NCBI GenBank assembly: GCA_046349775.1
Contig: JAXMBS010000008.1
Coordinates: forward strand, 1 to 64,000
From: JAEUIG01 sp046349775
GTDB taxonomy: Bacteria; Planctomycetota; Planctomycetia; Planctomycetales; Planctomycetaceae
DNA: 64,000 bases
Direction: 5' to 3'
Shown: piece by piece, positions 37,653 to 48,152 of the stretch
Numbering within the stretch: position 1 is the stretch's first letter
Layout of the letters: every line of letters starts with the position of its first letter
Notes under the pieces: model-generated
The model's input: only the letters and a program-made list of their open reading frames with translations
The model's database searches: none
Told to the model about the DNA's origin: nothing
Translations under genes and position numbers: made by a program

Positions 37653-39128
37653 ATGTTCTCCGTCATCCTCGCCGTCGTCGCCGCAGGATTTCGCCGCCGC
37701 CGAACTTCGTGCCAGCGCGCCAAGGTCGACATCACCCACCCCGACGGACCCGTCAGCGTCCACCTGCTCGCCAAGGCCCTCGTCATCAGCAACGGCGAGA
37801 AATCGATCACTCTCATCACGCTCGACGTCGTCGCCATTGGTCAGATCGGCTACATCAACAATGACTTTCTCCCGAGCCTCCGGGCGCGGATCGAGCGCGA
37901 GCTGCACATCCCTCCCGCGCAGGTGCTCGTCAACGCCAGCCATTGCCACGGGATTCCGTGTAGTGACGCGCTGGAGCGAACGTTTCAGGCCGTCAAGGCG
38001 GCCAGCGAGAAACTCGTGCCGGTCCGCGTCGGTGCGAGTGCGGGGAACGAGGACCGGGTTTCCGAGAACCGGCGCCTCAAGCTGAAAAGCGGCCGTGAAG
38101 CGGACGTCCGCCACGCGTATTCGCTGCCGCCGGACGATGAGCTCGCCGAGGCCGGGCCGATCGATCCGCAGATCGGCCTCCTGCGGCTGGACGCACTCGA
38201 CGGCCGCAATGTGGCCGTCGTTTACAACTTTGCCTGCCATCCGATCCAGGGGATGCCGGACGGCGGCAACACGTCCGACATGACCGGTTTTGCCTCGCAG
38301 GTGATTGAGGACAACCTTGATCCGGGAGCGATCGCGCTGTTCGTCCAGGGGTGCGGCGGCGACATCAATCCCATTTACTACAAGGATGTCGACCACCCGC
38401 GCAGCGCCGAAATGCTCGGCAACGTCCTGGGACTCAGTGCGCTCCAGGGAATTCGCGCGATTAAGACGAGCGGCGATGAGCGGTTCGTCCTCGTCAACGA
38501 GACGATCTCGCTCCCCCGCGCCGACCTCGTGCCGAAAATCGCGGAAATCGAAGCGGAACAATTGCGGCTCGCGCAGTCGCTGGGCGGGACGAGCCTGAAC
38601 CTCAAGACGTTCCTCGCGCTGGCGGCGAAATATGGCGAGGCGCCCGAGTTTCCGTCGTATTACTCGCACCTGTATCTGCATGAGCAGGCACTGGGGCGGG
38701 ACGACACGCGGCATCTCGACGACCAGAACCGCCGCAACATGCAGGCGTACATGCAGAACGTCCACACGATGGAAGAACTCACACGGGTCAACACGAACCT
38801 TGCGCTGCTGAAGATGCATCACGCTCAGAACGTCGCGGCCGGCAGCCGGACGATCGACGTGGAAGTGTGCGGCCTGCGGATCGGCGAGTTCGTCCTGGTG
38901 ACGTTCCCCGGCGAACTCACCGTGCGCATCGGCCTCGGGATCAAGCAGCGCTCTCCGCATGCAAAGACGTTCGTGGCGGGTTACACGAACGGCTACATCT
39001 ACTACTGCCCGACGGTGGAACAGCTCGCCAACCGCGGCCACGCCCAGGAGGACAGCGACTGCATCCTCGCCGAGGAGTGGCAGGAGCAGTTCGAGACGCA
39101 CGTCACCGACCTGTTGAAGCGCCTTTAA
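37653..39128 (+). CDS. Neutral/alkaline ceramidase-like secreted protein
   Basis: The start at 37653 (MFSVILAVVAAG) gives a signal peptide whose end seems scrambled by two compensating indels (37686-37718): the intervening frame reads DFAAAELRASA, a better cleavage region. From KVDITHPDGP the frame is intact: AKALVISNGEKSITLITLDV, RIERELHIPPAQVLVNASHC (the active-site Ser/His region), VVYNFACHPIQGMPDGGNTS, ALFVQGCGGDINPIYYKDVD and 'LVTFPGELTVRIG' near the end. These match the N-terminal domain of neutral ceramidase-like proteins that are abundant in planctomycetes. About 491 codons. A short deletion after KVDIT (usual GxPMxGY segment missing) may be real or an assembly gap. Hydrolysis of an amide lipid is inferred only from the family. 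Confidence 0.78.
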   Translation: MFSVILAVVAAGFRRRRTSCQRAKVDITHPDGPVSVHLLAKALVISNGEKSITLITLDVVAIGQIGYINNDFLPSLRARIERELHIPPAQVLVNASHCHGIPCSDALERTFQAVKAASEKLVPVRVGASAGNEDRVSENRRLKLKSGREADVRHAYSLPPDDELAEAGPIDPQIGLLRLDALDGRNVAVVYNFACHPIQGMPDGGNTSDMTGFASQVIEDNLDPGAIALFVQGCGGDINPIYYKDVDHPRSAEMLGNVLGLSALQGIRAIKTSGDERFVLVNETISLPRADLVPKIAEIEAEQLRLAQSLGGTSLNLKTFLALAAKYGEAPEFPSYYSHLYLHEQALGRDDTRHLDDQNRRNMQAYMQNVHTMEELTRVNTNLALLKMHHAQNVAAGSRTIDVEVCGLRIGEFVLVTFPGELTVRIGLGIKQRSPHAKTFVAGYTNGYIYYCPTVEQLANRGHAQEDSDCILAEEWQEQFETHVTDLLKRL

Positions 39129-39129
39129 G

Positions 39130-39293
39130 ATTGACGCAAAGTCGCAGAGACCCGAAGACGCGCAGAAAAATTCCTCAGGTCTTGGCCATAACGCTTCACT
39201 TCCTGATCGAAATCCAGGGGAACGCGCGAATCATTCCCTTCTGAAATTCAATTCCCTTTGCGCGTCTCTGCGTCTTCTCGCCTTTGCGTCAAA
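39130..39293. repeat. Dispersed element with imperfect terminal inverted repeats, copy 2
   Basis: The left arm starts at 39130 with ATTGACGCAAAG and the right arm ends at 39293 with CTTTGCGTCAAA. The arms pair over about 40 bases and share the 8-base GACGCNNA quasi-repeat with copy 1 at 7490-7646. It begins one base after the stop of the ceramidase-like gene (39128) and ends 18 bases before the stop of the convergent Kelch-like gene (39312), filling the whole gap. The interiors of the two copies differ. Confidence 0.8.
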
Positions 39294-39311
39294 TCTGCTT
39301 GGAGTGAATTG

Positions 39312-40328
39312 CTATTTCCCAAAATCCTTCGGCAGCTCCAGCGACCAGACTTCACTACTGAGTGGTTTGGCGTGGCCGCCGGCGATCCACAGCTTGTCGC
39401 GATGGACGTACGCCGAGTGCTCGTGACGCTCCTTCCAGATCACGTTTGACCTAAGCTGCGTCCAGTCGCGGCCGTTCTGCGAGTACCACACGTCGCCGAG
39501 GTTCTCCCAGTTGTCGCCGACTTTGTGCGCGCCGCCGAGAACCCACATCCGGTCGCGGTACACTGCGGACGAGAACCAGATTCTCCCGGACCACGGGGCG
39601 GATGCCGTGCACTGCTCCCAATGTGTGCCGTCCTCCGTGACCCACACGTCGTTCTTCGCCTGGTAGTTCGGTACGTAGTTGCCGCCGCCGAAGACGTACA
39701 GCTTGCCGTCGAGAACCGCGCACTGGTGATACGCCCGCGGCGACCAGCCGGCGTGCGCGGCGACGAGCGTCCAGTTTTTGCCGTCGGTCGATGACCAGAC
39801 GTCGTTCTTCAGATTCGAATCATCGCCGAAGTAGTAGTCTTCGACCCCGCCGAGGACCCACATCTTGCCTTGGAAATCGGCGACAGCGGCAGAGATGCGC
39901 GGCGTCCAGCCAGCGTGCTCCGTGACTTTTTCCCAACTCACGCCGTCGGTCGATGACCAGACGGCGTTGCTCGAGGAGTGCCCCGGCAGCCGGCCGTTGA
40001 ACCAGCCCCCCATGAACCACATCTTCTCCCCGTAGGTCAGCGACATCGCAAGATCGCTGTGCGCCCAGCCCGGTTCTTTGTCCGTGGGCTTGAGCACCAG
40101 ATCCCAGGTCTTGCCGTCGGCCGAGCTCCACACGTCGCGCGGCGGCGGGCTGAAGGAGTCGAACCAGCCGCCGAAAATCCACAGCCGGTCGTGGAACGCG
40201 ACCTCCCCCTGCGAATCGCGGGCCTGCCAGCCGGCGGCGTCCGTGACTTTGACCCAGTCCGGGCCGGGCGTCTGGGCCACGCTTGTTGAGGCGCCCAGCA
40301 CGACGAACAGTCCGATGACCTTGTGCAT
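39312..40328 (-). CDS. Secreted Kelch-like beta-propeller protein
   Basis: A 338-residue protein. The start at 40328 (MHKVIGLFVVLGASTSVAQ) is a signal peptide; the frame is open upstream but without coding character. Six Kelch-like units follow, each with a 'DRLWIFGGW'/'DGKLYVFGGG' strand and a 'DVWSSTDGKNW' turn, for example VAFHDRLWIFGGWFDSF, MWFMGGWFNGRLPGHSS, MWVLGGVEDYYFGDD, LYVFGGGNYVPNYQ and LWIAGGHAKPLSSEVWSLEL. The predicted fold is a single propeller, probably periplasmic or extracellular. No catalytic residues are apparent; a binding or sialidase-like role cannot be inferred. It is divergent from the dehydrogenase/cytochrome gene at 40521. Confidence 0.82.
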   Translation of the reverse strand: MHKVIGLFVVLGASTSVAQTPGPDWVKVTDAAGWQARDSQGEVAFHDRLWIFGGWFDSFSPPPRDVWSSADGKTWDLVLKPTDKEPGWAHSDLAMSLTYGEKMWFMGGWFNGRLPGHSSSNAVWSSTDGVSWEKVTEHAGWTPRISAAVADFQGKMWVLGGVEDYYFGDDSNLKNDVWSSTDGKNWTLVAAHAGWSPRAYHQCAVLDGKLYVFGGGNYVPNYQAKNDVWVTEDGTHWEQCTASAPWSGRIWFSSAVYRDRMWVLGGAHKVGDNWENLGDVWYSQNGRDWTQLRSNVIWKERHEHSAYVHRDKLWIAGGHAKPLSSEVWSLELPKDFGK

Positions 40329-40520
40329 TGCTTTCCTCGATCGGATCCTCGATGCAGACGAATCCCGTGTCGATCCTATCGGCATCGCGCGCAGTCGAGC
40401 AATCGCCGGGCCGCGCGACCCGGCCGTGCGGTGACATCTCTCGCCGCCCGGTGGTATGCTCGCGGACGTCAGGCGTTCAGCAGTCCGGGCTGCTTTCCAA
40501 GACAACGGGAGCCACGAACG

Positions 40521-43446
40521 ATGCGGTTGCTGATTGGTCTGGCGTGCTGGTGTGTGTCGAGCGGTGCGGGATGGGCTTCGCAGCCGAGCGTCCTGCCTCG
40601 ACTGCTCGCGCATCGCCGGCTCCCCCGACCCGCAGCCTCCCTACGTTGTTGAGCCGGCGTTTCCGCACCTGACGTTCGACAAGCCGCTGGAATTCCTGCC
40701 GATTCCGGGAACAAACCGGTTCTTCGTCCTCGAAACTGCCGGCAAGCTGTTGTCGATCACGAATGATCGCGAGACGACGCAGGCCGATCTGGCTGTCGAC
40801 TTTCACGCCGCGCGACCGGAGATCACCGCTGCGTATTCGATCACCACGCACCCGCAGTACGAGCAGAACCACTACGTCTATGTCTGCACGATCGCCGGCG
40901 CCGATCAGCAGAACGGGTCCGTCATCTCGCGGTTCACGGTCACGCCGACCGATCCGCCGACGATCGATCCCGCGACCGAGCAGATCGTCTATCGCTGGTG
41001 GGCCGGCGGACACAACGGCTGCGCCATCCGTTTCGGCAACGACGGATATCTGTACATCTCGACCGGCGACGGCGCCGGTCCCGATCCGCCGGACACGCTG
41101 CGCTCCGGGCAGGACATCAGCAACGTCCTCTCCTGCATGCTGCGCATCGACGTCGACCATCCCGACGGCGACAAGCCCTATTCGGTTCCGTCGGACAACC
41201 CGTTCGTCGGCATGCCCAACGCCCGCCCCGAAATCTGGGCGTACGGTTTTCGTAATCCCTGGCGAACGAGCATCGACCATGCGACCGGCGATCTGTGGGT
41301 CGGCGATGTCGGCTGGCAGTTGTGGGAGATGATCTACCGCGTTGAAAAAGGGGGCAACTACGGCTGGGCGATCACCGAAGGCCCGCAGCCGGTGCTCCCG
41401 GAAGTCACGCCCGGTCCCACGCCGATCCTGCCCCCGACGGTCGCCCATCCGCACTCCGAAGCTGCATCAATCACCGGCGGCTACGTCTATCACGGCTCAC
41501 GTCTGCCCGAACTGCGGGGGGTCTATATTTACGGCGACTACCAGACCGGGCGCGTGTGGGGCCTGCGGCATGACGGCAATGCCGTCACCTGGCATCACGA
41601 GCTGGCGCACACTCCGCTGGCACTCGTCTCGTTTGGCGAAGGGCTGGACGGGGAGCTGTATCTGGTCGACTACGAGCGCACGAAGACGATTCATCGGCTC
41701 GTGCCGAATCCGCGGGCCGAACAGCGGTCAACCTTTCCGCGCAAGCTCAGCGACACGGGCTTGTTTACCGACGCCGCCCGGCAGACGTCGTCGGCGGGCG
41801 TCCTCCCGTATGACATTAACGCGAAGCAATGGGCTGACTTTACAACCTCCGAGCGCTGGATGGCCGCCCCGGGCAGCGAACCGGTGCAGATCGACGACAA
41901 AGGCGTCTGGCGATTTCCCGATGGCGCTGTCCTCGCCAAAACCGTCAGCATTGAGATGGAACGGGGCGTGCCGTCCTCACAACGACGACTGGAGACCCAG
42001 ATCCTCCATCGCGAAGACGGCGCCTGGCTGCCGTACACCTACCGCTGGAACGTGGAGCAGACCGATGCCGAATTGGTCCACTCCGTCGGCGCGAGCGAAA
42101 CACTCTCGATCAAGGATGCCGACGCTCCGGGCGGCGTTCGCGAGCAGACCTATCGCTTCGCCAGCCGCGCGGAATGCCAGTTGTGTCACAACGCCTGGGT
42201 CGAGGCACGCTCGACGATGCTCGGGGTGCAGACCGCCTCGCCGCTGGCGGTGACCACTCCGCAGCTCAATCGGCCGGTCGGACATGCCAATGGGACCGAG
42301 AACCAGCTGGCTGTTCTCACACAGTCCGGCTGGGTGAGCGGTGCCGTGCCGGAGGATGCGCCGAGGTTCGCCGATCCGCGCGACACGCATGCCGACCTGA
42401 ACGAACGTGTGCGATCGTATCTGCACGTCAACTGTTCGCACTGCCATCAGATCCACGCCGGCGGCACGGCGACGATCAATCTCACGCACGACGTTCCACT
42501 CGCAGACGCCAAACTGATCGACGTGCGACCGACGCAGGGAACGTTCGGACTGTCGGACGCGCGGCTGGTGGCGTCGCGCGATCCGCTGGCCTCCGTGCTG
42601 CTGTACCGGATTGCCAAGACCGGCGGCGGGCGGATGCCGCGGCTTGGATCAGAATTTGTCGATGACCAGGCGGTCGCGATGATCTCCGACTGGATTGCAC
42701 AGCTTCCACTGCCGGCGAACTCGCCGCCGCACAACCGGCATAAGGAACGGACGCTCGCAGCGCTGGCTGGGGTTCAGACCGGCACTGCCGAAGTGCGAGC
42801 GGCCGCCGTGCAGACGTTGATTGCCGACACGCGCGGAGCATTCGCGCTCGCACGGAAGCTGGAATCAGGCGCAATTACAGGGGACGCCCGGGCCGACGTC
42901 CTCGCGGCGACGGCGCAGCATCCGCAGGCCGAAATTCGCGACTTGTTCGAGCGGTTCATCCCCGCCTCTCAGCGGGTGCATCGGTTGGGAGAGACGGTCG
43001 ACGTCGACAAGCTGCTGGCGATGAAAGGCAGCGCCGAGCAGGGGCGGTCGCTGTTCTTTCGCGACGGCGCCGCAGCGTGCAAGAACTGCCACCGCCTGGC
43101 AGGACAGGGGACTGAACTGGGGCCCGACCTGAGTCAGATCGGCAAGAAATACCCGCCGCGCGATTTGCTGTCGCAGATTCTGGATCCCTCGAAGCAGATG
43201 GACCCGAAGTACGTGCCGTACATTCTCGAAACCACGTCCGGACGCGTCGTCTCCGGCCTGCTGGTGGAGAAAACGGAGCAGGCGGTCCGGCTGCGCGATA
43301 CGCGCAACGAGGAGATCCGCGTCCCGGCGGATGAGATCGAGCTGCTCGTTCCGCAGCAGAAGTCGCTGATGCCCGACCTGCTGCTGCGCGACATGACGCC
43401 GCAACAGGTTGCCGACCTGCTGGCGTTCCTGGGAGGATTGAAGTGA
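40521..43446 (+). CDS. PQQ-dependent sugar dehydrogenase-like / multi-cytochrome c fusion, one frameshift
   Basis: The start at 40521 (MRLLIGLACWCVSSGAGWAS) is a signal peptide. Near 40605 the frame shifts once, and the second frame runs to 43446 (about 975 codons in total). Residues about 35-390 are a soluble aldose sugar dehydrogenase-like propeller: RFFVLETAGKLLSITNDRET, 'HNGCAIRFGNDGYLYISTGDG' and EIWAYGFRNPWRTSIDHATG. The middle has CQLCHNAWVEARSTMLG and VNCSHCHQIHAGGTATINLT (CxxCH hemes), and the end has ACKNCHRLAGQGTELGPDLS plus SQILDPSKQMDPKYVPYILE, a third cytochrome c with the planctomycete 'heme-binding domain' pattern. This suggests oxidation of a sugar or alcohol with electrons passed through attached hemes, in the periplasm. 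Confidence 0.88.
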
Positions 43447-43496
43447 ACGGATTGTCCCGGGCACCTTTGTGTGTCCGTGACGATGACAGTGTGCTG

Positions 43497-44417
43497 TTAT
43501 TGACGCAAGAACTCAATGAGCAGCGCATTGACCCGCTCGGGCGCATCGTTCTGCACCCAGTGGCTGACTTCCGGTATCCGCTCGATCCGCAGCTGCGGCA
43601 CCCATTGCTCGAGCCCGTCGAGCAATCTGGGTGTCGCGAACGGATCGCGTTCGCCCCAAATCAGCAATGTCGGCACGCGAACTTCTTGCGGCCATCCGAA
43701 CACGTCTTTCCGATACCGGAGCGCCGCCCGGTAGTAGTTCAGCGGACCGGTCAGCGCCCCCGGCGCCGCAAACGCCCGTCGGTACTCGTCGATGTCCGCC
43801 AACGTAAACGCTTCCGGATTGTGCGGCTGTGTCCGCCATGACTGCTCCAGCGCCGCACAATTGTTCCGGCCGATCAGGTACTCCGGCAATTTCGGCAACT
43901 GGAAGAAGAACGCGTACCACGATCGGAGCCATTGTCCTGGGTTCCGCCGCAGCTCGCGGGCGTATGCCGCCGGAAACGCAGCGTTCATGACGACGAGCTT
44001 GCGGACGAGTTGCGGATGCAGTGCCGCCAGTCGCCACGCAACGGCGCCGCCCCAGTCATGGCCGACAACATGCGCCTCGCCCCCGGCCAGCCGCCGGATC
44101 AATTCCGCGACGTCGGCGACCAGCGCCGACATTCGGTACTGTTCCACTCCAGTCGGCTTGTCCGACAGGTTGAATCCACGCAGGTCCGCGGCAAGGACAC
44201 CAAAACCGGCGTTCGCCAGCGCAGGAACCTGCCGCCGCCACGAGTACCAGAATTCCGGAAAACCGTGCAGCAAGATGACCGGCGGCCCGCTTCCGGCTTC
44301 GACGACGTGCAGACTGACGTCGCCGATCGACACGCGGCGATCGCGCCAGCCCTGCCGAGTGAGCAGCTCACCGCCGGGTTGACTCCCAATGTCGTCCTTC
44401 ATCAACGCAGAACACAA
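43497..44417 (-). CDS. Alpha/beta hydrolase, epoxide hydrolase-like
   Basis: A 306-residue protein. PPVILLHGFPEFWYSWRRQV holds the oxyanion HGxP motif. GGEAHVVGHDWGGAVAWRLA holds the nucleophile elbow with Asp (HDWGG), typical of epoxide hydrolases and haloalkane dehalogenases. NYYRAALRYRKDVFGW is in the cap region, and ERIPEVSHWVQNDAPERVNA supplies the catalytic His (SHW). PTLLIWGERDPFATPRLLDG carries the acid residue region. The cap Tyr pair needed for epoxide opening is plausible (YYRAALRY). It has no signal peptide and is cytoplasmic. It is convergent with the dehydrogenase gene. Confidence 0.87.
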   Translation of the reverse strand: MCSALMKDDIGSQPGGELLTRQGWRDRRVSIGDVSLHVVEAGSGPPVILLHGFPEFWYSWRRQVPALANAGFGVLAADLRGFNLSDKPTGVEQYRMSALVADVAELIRRLAGGEAHVVGHDWGGAVAWRLAALHPQLVRKLVVMNAAFPAAYARELRRNPGQWLRSWYAFFFQLPKLPEYLIGRNNCAALEQSWRTQPHNPEAFTLADIDEYRRAFAAPGALTGPLNYYRAALRYRKDVFGWPQEVRVPTLLIWGERDPFATPRLLDGLEQWVPQLRIERIPEVSHWVQNDAPERVNALLIEFLRQ

Positions 44418-44576
44418 CGCGTGTCAATCTTCAAAAGAAGAAAGAAGAACCGCTCATCGACGCTGATGAACGCTGAATTCTGATCTGCCCAAATCATTCG
44501 CCAATCAAACGAACGAATTGAGTCGGATACAGTGCCAAGAGCGCCCGACGCGTTTATTGGCGGTTCACGTTCATGC

Positions 44577-46136
44577 TTAACGCTTCTGGAACCCGGCGCC
44601 GTACTTGCCGACCATCTCGCGCTCCACCTGTGAGCGCTCGTTCTGGATCATCTGCCAGATTTCTGTCCGCTGTGGTTCGCCTTGCTGGACGACTTCGGCC
44701 TGCTTCTGCCGGACTTCGGCGAGGTTACTCGTGACGTTGGTGTAGGTCGGCATGCCGTAGTTGTACGCGCCCCACGCTGTCCGCGCGCCGCCCCACCACC
44801 AATCAAAGCCGCTGTTGTAGGTCTGATACTGCTGAACGTTGTAGACGACCGACGAATCGAGCGCGTTCACCTGGACCGCGACCCCCCGCAGCGACGCTCC
44901 CAGGGCCCGCAGTTTTCCGCTGATGTCGCTGCCATATTTGAGCAGTTCCGGATCGACGCCGGCCGACGGGAGCCGGTCGATCTTGTCGGCGAAGTTGAAG
45001 TGCCATTGCGCCGTGCGGGTGTAGCTGCTCGAACGGCTACGCGCCTTGTCCAAGTCTTCCACGATCCGGTTCACCGCCTGGTAGTAGCGCCGGGACGCCT
45101 CGGCATCGGGTTGCGACGAGGCCTGTGCCGGGGTAGGGGAGGGGGGAGTCGGCTCCGCGCGTCCCATCGCCGACGGCGGCGGCGGGGTCGTGATCAGACT
45201 TAGAACGCGCCGCAGACCTCGTCCGACAGCGATGTCTTGAGCGACACGGTTTTGCCTTGAACAGCGGTCTTGCGCGTGCTCCAGTTCATCGACGGCGGCG
45301 CCGGCGTCGTTCAGGAATTCGACGAGCAACGGCTTGATGAACTGTCCCTCGTCGCCGATCGCCGGCCGAAGTCCGTGCGGATTTCGGCCGTCGTCTCGGC
45401 GTCGGTGTGAATGGCCAGCCGCGCCTCCCTGCAGCGACTGGAAATCGACGACCAGTGCCGCACTGGCTTTGCCGTTATTGCCCACGGCCTCGGAACTGTC
45501 GATACGGTGCCGAATCGTTGCCGGATCAAACAGATCATGCAGATCGATGGCGAGGACGATCTGCGCCGACGTCTCGGCGGCGGCGGCGCTCAAATATTCG
45601 CTGATCGACGGCCGGCCGCGGCCCCTCACCTCCTGGACCCAGCGCGACGTGTCTTGCCGCGTCGCCGGAGCGATGCCGCCCAGGATGTGTCGGCCGTTGT
45701 CCGTCGCCGGGAACTCCACGAAGTACCCGTTGTACCGGTGCGACTGCACGCTCTGCAGTCCGCCAAGGTCCTGCACTTCCGATTCTTCACGCTTGGCAAC
45801 GAGAGAAATGTCCGCTCCCGCCGGCAGGGGCAGCACGACCACGGTCCACTCGCCCCCCTGTGTGCCAGGGCGGACGTAAGATCCGCGCACGAGCACGTCG
45901 ACCCACGGCGGAATCGTGACGGCCCCCTGCAGGAATTCCGATTCGTGTTTCTGCGCCCAGCCCTCTTTCTGGCCGCGCGGACTCTGGGTCAATTCCTTCA
46001 CGCGGAGAACGGAGAGCGTATTCGCGTCCGCCGGTATGTATTGCAGCAAAGGCGAGACGTCCTGGCCGAAGCCGGCCGCCGTCCAGAACAGCGCGATTCC
46101 CAGAACGCAGCAGGCTGTTGACATCGGAGTTCGCAT
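44577..46136 (-). pseudogene. Secreted planctomycete protein of unknown function, frameshifted
   Basis: The start at 46136 (MRTPMSTACCVLGIALFWTA) gives a signal peptide. The first third (VSPLLQYIPADANTLSVLRV, VQDLGGLQSVQSHRYNGYFV and QIVLAIDLHDLFDPATIRHR) is in frame. Near 45415 the frame changes (ARLAIHTDAETTAEIRTDFG in one frame, GDEGQFIKPLLVEFLNDAGA in the next), and around 45240 again (TVSLKTSLSDEVCG). The last third is an alpha-helical tail with RSRSSSYTRTAQWHFNFADK, a Gly/Trp/Tyr-rich segment (YNSGFDWWWGGARTAWGAYN) and VEREMVGKYGAGFQKR. No known family is recognised. About 520 codons; indels near 45190-45420 explain the broken middle. Confidence 0.6.
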
Positions 46137-46210
46137 GACGATTCTCTCTCGGTGGTCGGTTCGAAGCGGCAGGAGTGGTCGTTGTATTCCCAACGTTGAC
46201 GCATCGTCCA

Positions 46211-46906
46211 TCAGCGGGGATCCCTGGATCCGTTCCGGGACCGGAATAACCGCGGGTTCGCACGCACAAATTTAACAACACCGTCGGCAATGAACGAGTA
46301 ACGCCCGCTCTTCGAATACGCGTACCCCATCAGCGCGACGACAACGGCCCCTGCTGAATCGACGATCAGGTCTTGCATCGTATCCACAACTCCGGTCTCG
46401 GTACTCTGCATGTTGGCCGACGTAAACTGGTCCACGACGAACTCGAAGATCTCCCAGAGCACTCCCAGAAACACGGCGAACGTCACGGCGAAGAAACACA
46501 CGAAACCCGGTTTCATCCCGGCCGGAATCCGGTCCGTGCTGTTGAGCCAGAACAGCACGACGAACCCGACAATGCCGAGCAGGAAGCCGGAGCCGGTGTG
46601 CAGCACGATGTCCCACCACCAGTACTTGTAGTAAAAGTCGGTGGCCGAGCCGAGAAACAGCGACAGGAACACGAAGAACGCCGCAATGCAGTTGAACTCC
46701 GGCGGCACAATGATCCGGTAGCGCCGGTCGAGCACCGCGGGCGCGAGCGTCAGCAGGATCACCGCTGCCGTAAGAAACACGTTCTCCCAGTCGCGGCGCA
46801 GCGCGAACAGCACCAGCCCGAGGATCAGCAGCGCCTGCAGGAGGGCCGTGATCGTCAGATAGATATTGCGTTGTTCGGGATCGGGCTGTGGTCGTGATGC
46901 GGTCAT
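46211..46906 (-). CDS. Multi-pass membrane protein (DUF2238/YjdF-like)
   Basis: A 231-residue protein. The start at 46906 (MTASRPQPDPEQRNIYLTIT) is chosen over an upstream Met because the hydrophobic region follows. Six or seven helices include YLTITALLQALLILGLVLFA, ENVFLTAAVILLTLAPAVLD, FNCIAAFFVFLSLFLGSATD, DIVLHTGSGFLLGIVGFVVL, FVCFFAVTFAVFLGVLWEIF and DLIVDSAGAVVVALMGYAYS. The polar signature 'WWDIVLHTGSGF...LWEIFEFVVDQ...D..QDLIVDSAGA' resembles DUF2238/YjdF and VanZ-like membrane proteins. The function is not known. The secreted-protein gene starts 75 bases downstream, so both are likely co-transcribed. Confidence 0.72.
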   Translation of the reverse strand: MTASRPQPDPEQRNIYLTITALLQALLILGLVLFALRRDWENVFLTAAVILLTLAPAVLDRRYRIIVPPEFNCIAAFFVFLSLFLGSATDFYYKYWWWDIVLHTGSGFLLGIVGFVVLFWLNSTDRIPAGMKPGFVCFFAVTFAVFLGVLWEIFEFVVDQFTSANMQSTETGVVDTMQDLIVDSAGAVVVALMGYAYSKSGRYSFIADGVVKFVRANPRLFRSRNGSRDPR

Positions 46907-47129
46907 CCGCAGCGAGCAGGGACGAACATCGGCGTCTTCGCAGAACTGCACGACGCCGGTATCTGGCCGCGATTATCGGGCCGGTAATCCGTCGGCGTCA
47001 ACGCCGTCGCCGAGGCCGCGATCCGCAGTTCTTCCAGGTGCGCCAGACTTCAGGTTGCAAATTCCACAGAATCGACAGACGATCCGCCACTGAGAACTCG
47101 TCGAACCGCCGCCAAACCAGGTTCCGCGC

Positions 47130-48152
47130 ATGTTGAAAACATGGACACTGTTCGTGCTGGCGCTCATCGGGCCGGCCGGCCCTGTGCAGGCGGCGGACGA
47201 ACCTGCACAGCCGGTCCCGTCGCTCGAACGCTGGCTCGGCCCCCAGAACTGGGTCCGCGACGTCGACCATCCGGTCGTTGAGCTCGGCCAGCCCGGCCAG
47301 TTTGATGACCGGCATCTGTTCGCTCCCTGCGTCGCACGAATCGACGGACGGTTCCTGCTCTGGTACAGCGGATCAACACAGGACGTCGCCAATCGCGTGT
47401 TCTCGCTGGGGCTGGCGACCAGCGATGACGGCCGCACATTCGTCAAGCATGCGGCAAATCCGGTGCTGAAGTTTGAGGATGGCCGTCGTTCCGTGCTGAC
47501 GGCCGCGCTCCTGCGCGGGCCGGACGGCGTTCCCCTCTATGAAGACGGTCGTCTGAGAATGTGGTTCGCGGCGACCGATTTCGTCGTCGGCCACGGACTG
47601 CATACGCTGCACGAGTCAACGAGCGTCGACGGCATCGCGTGGTCGCCCCCGTCGATGCCGCTGCTCGAGCACGTCTATGCGCCGGCCGTCATCAAGGATC
47701 AGCAGGGCTACCGCATGTGGTACACCGATGTTGGGGTTGACCCGTGGGTGCTCCGCACCGCCAGCAGTCATGACGGCCGCGAATGGTCGGTCCGTGCGGA
47801 CCCCATCATCAACATCGATCAGCCGTGGGAGCACGGGAGGTTGTTCTATCCCTATGTGCTGCAGACCGGCGGAGTCTATCTGATGTGGTACGGCAGCTAC
47901 TGGTCCGACAATTCCAACAAGACCGCCCTTGGCTTTGCGGTGAGCGTCGACGGCATTCAATGGCACAAGCATCCGCAGAACCCCGTCTTTCGGCCGGATC
48001 CCGCACGCGCTTGGGAGTCGAATTACACGACGAGCCAGACGGTGCTGCGGCTCGACGACGGCAGCTTCCGCATCTGGTACGCGAGCCGGAAGTCGCCTCC
48101 CTTTGTCAACAAGTATTTTGCGATCGGTACTGCTCGCTGGGACGGACCTTGA
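47130..48152 (+). CDS. Secreted five-bladed propeller glycosidase-like protein
   Basis: A 340-residue protein with a signal peptide (MLKTWTLFVLALIGPAGPVQ). The mature part shows repeated blades with 'FLLWYSGS', 'LRMWFAATD', 'YRMWYTDVG', 'YLMWYGSY' and 'FRIWYASR', each followed by a 'S.DG..W' turn. This is the pattern of the GH43/GH32/DUF377-type five-bladed propellers. Candidate acids are DDRHLFAPCV and the Glu in WEHGRLFYP, but a full catalytic triad cannot be assigned by eye. It is probably periplasmic or extracellular and acts on a glycan. The stop codon is directly followed by the parS-like site. Confidence 0.75.
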   Translation: MLKTWTLFVLALIGPAGPVQAADEPAQPVPSLERWLGPQNWVRDVDHPVVELGQPGQFDDRHLFAPCVARIDGRFLLWYSGSTQDVANRVFSLGLATSDDGRTFVKHAANPVLKFEDGRRSVLTAALLRGPDGVPLYEDGRLRMWFAATDFVVGHGLHTLHESTSVDGIAWSPPSMPLLEHVYAPAVIKDQQGYRMWYTDVGVDPWVLRTASSHDGREWSVRADPIINIDQPWEHGRLFYPYVLQTGGVYLMWYGSYWSDNSNKTALGFAVSVDGIQWHKHPQNPVFRPDPARAWESNYTTSQTVLRLDDGSFRIWYASRKSPPFVNKYFAIGTARWDGP

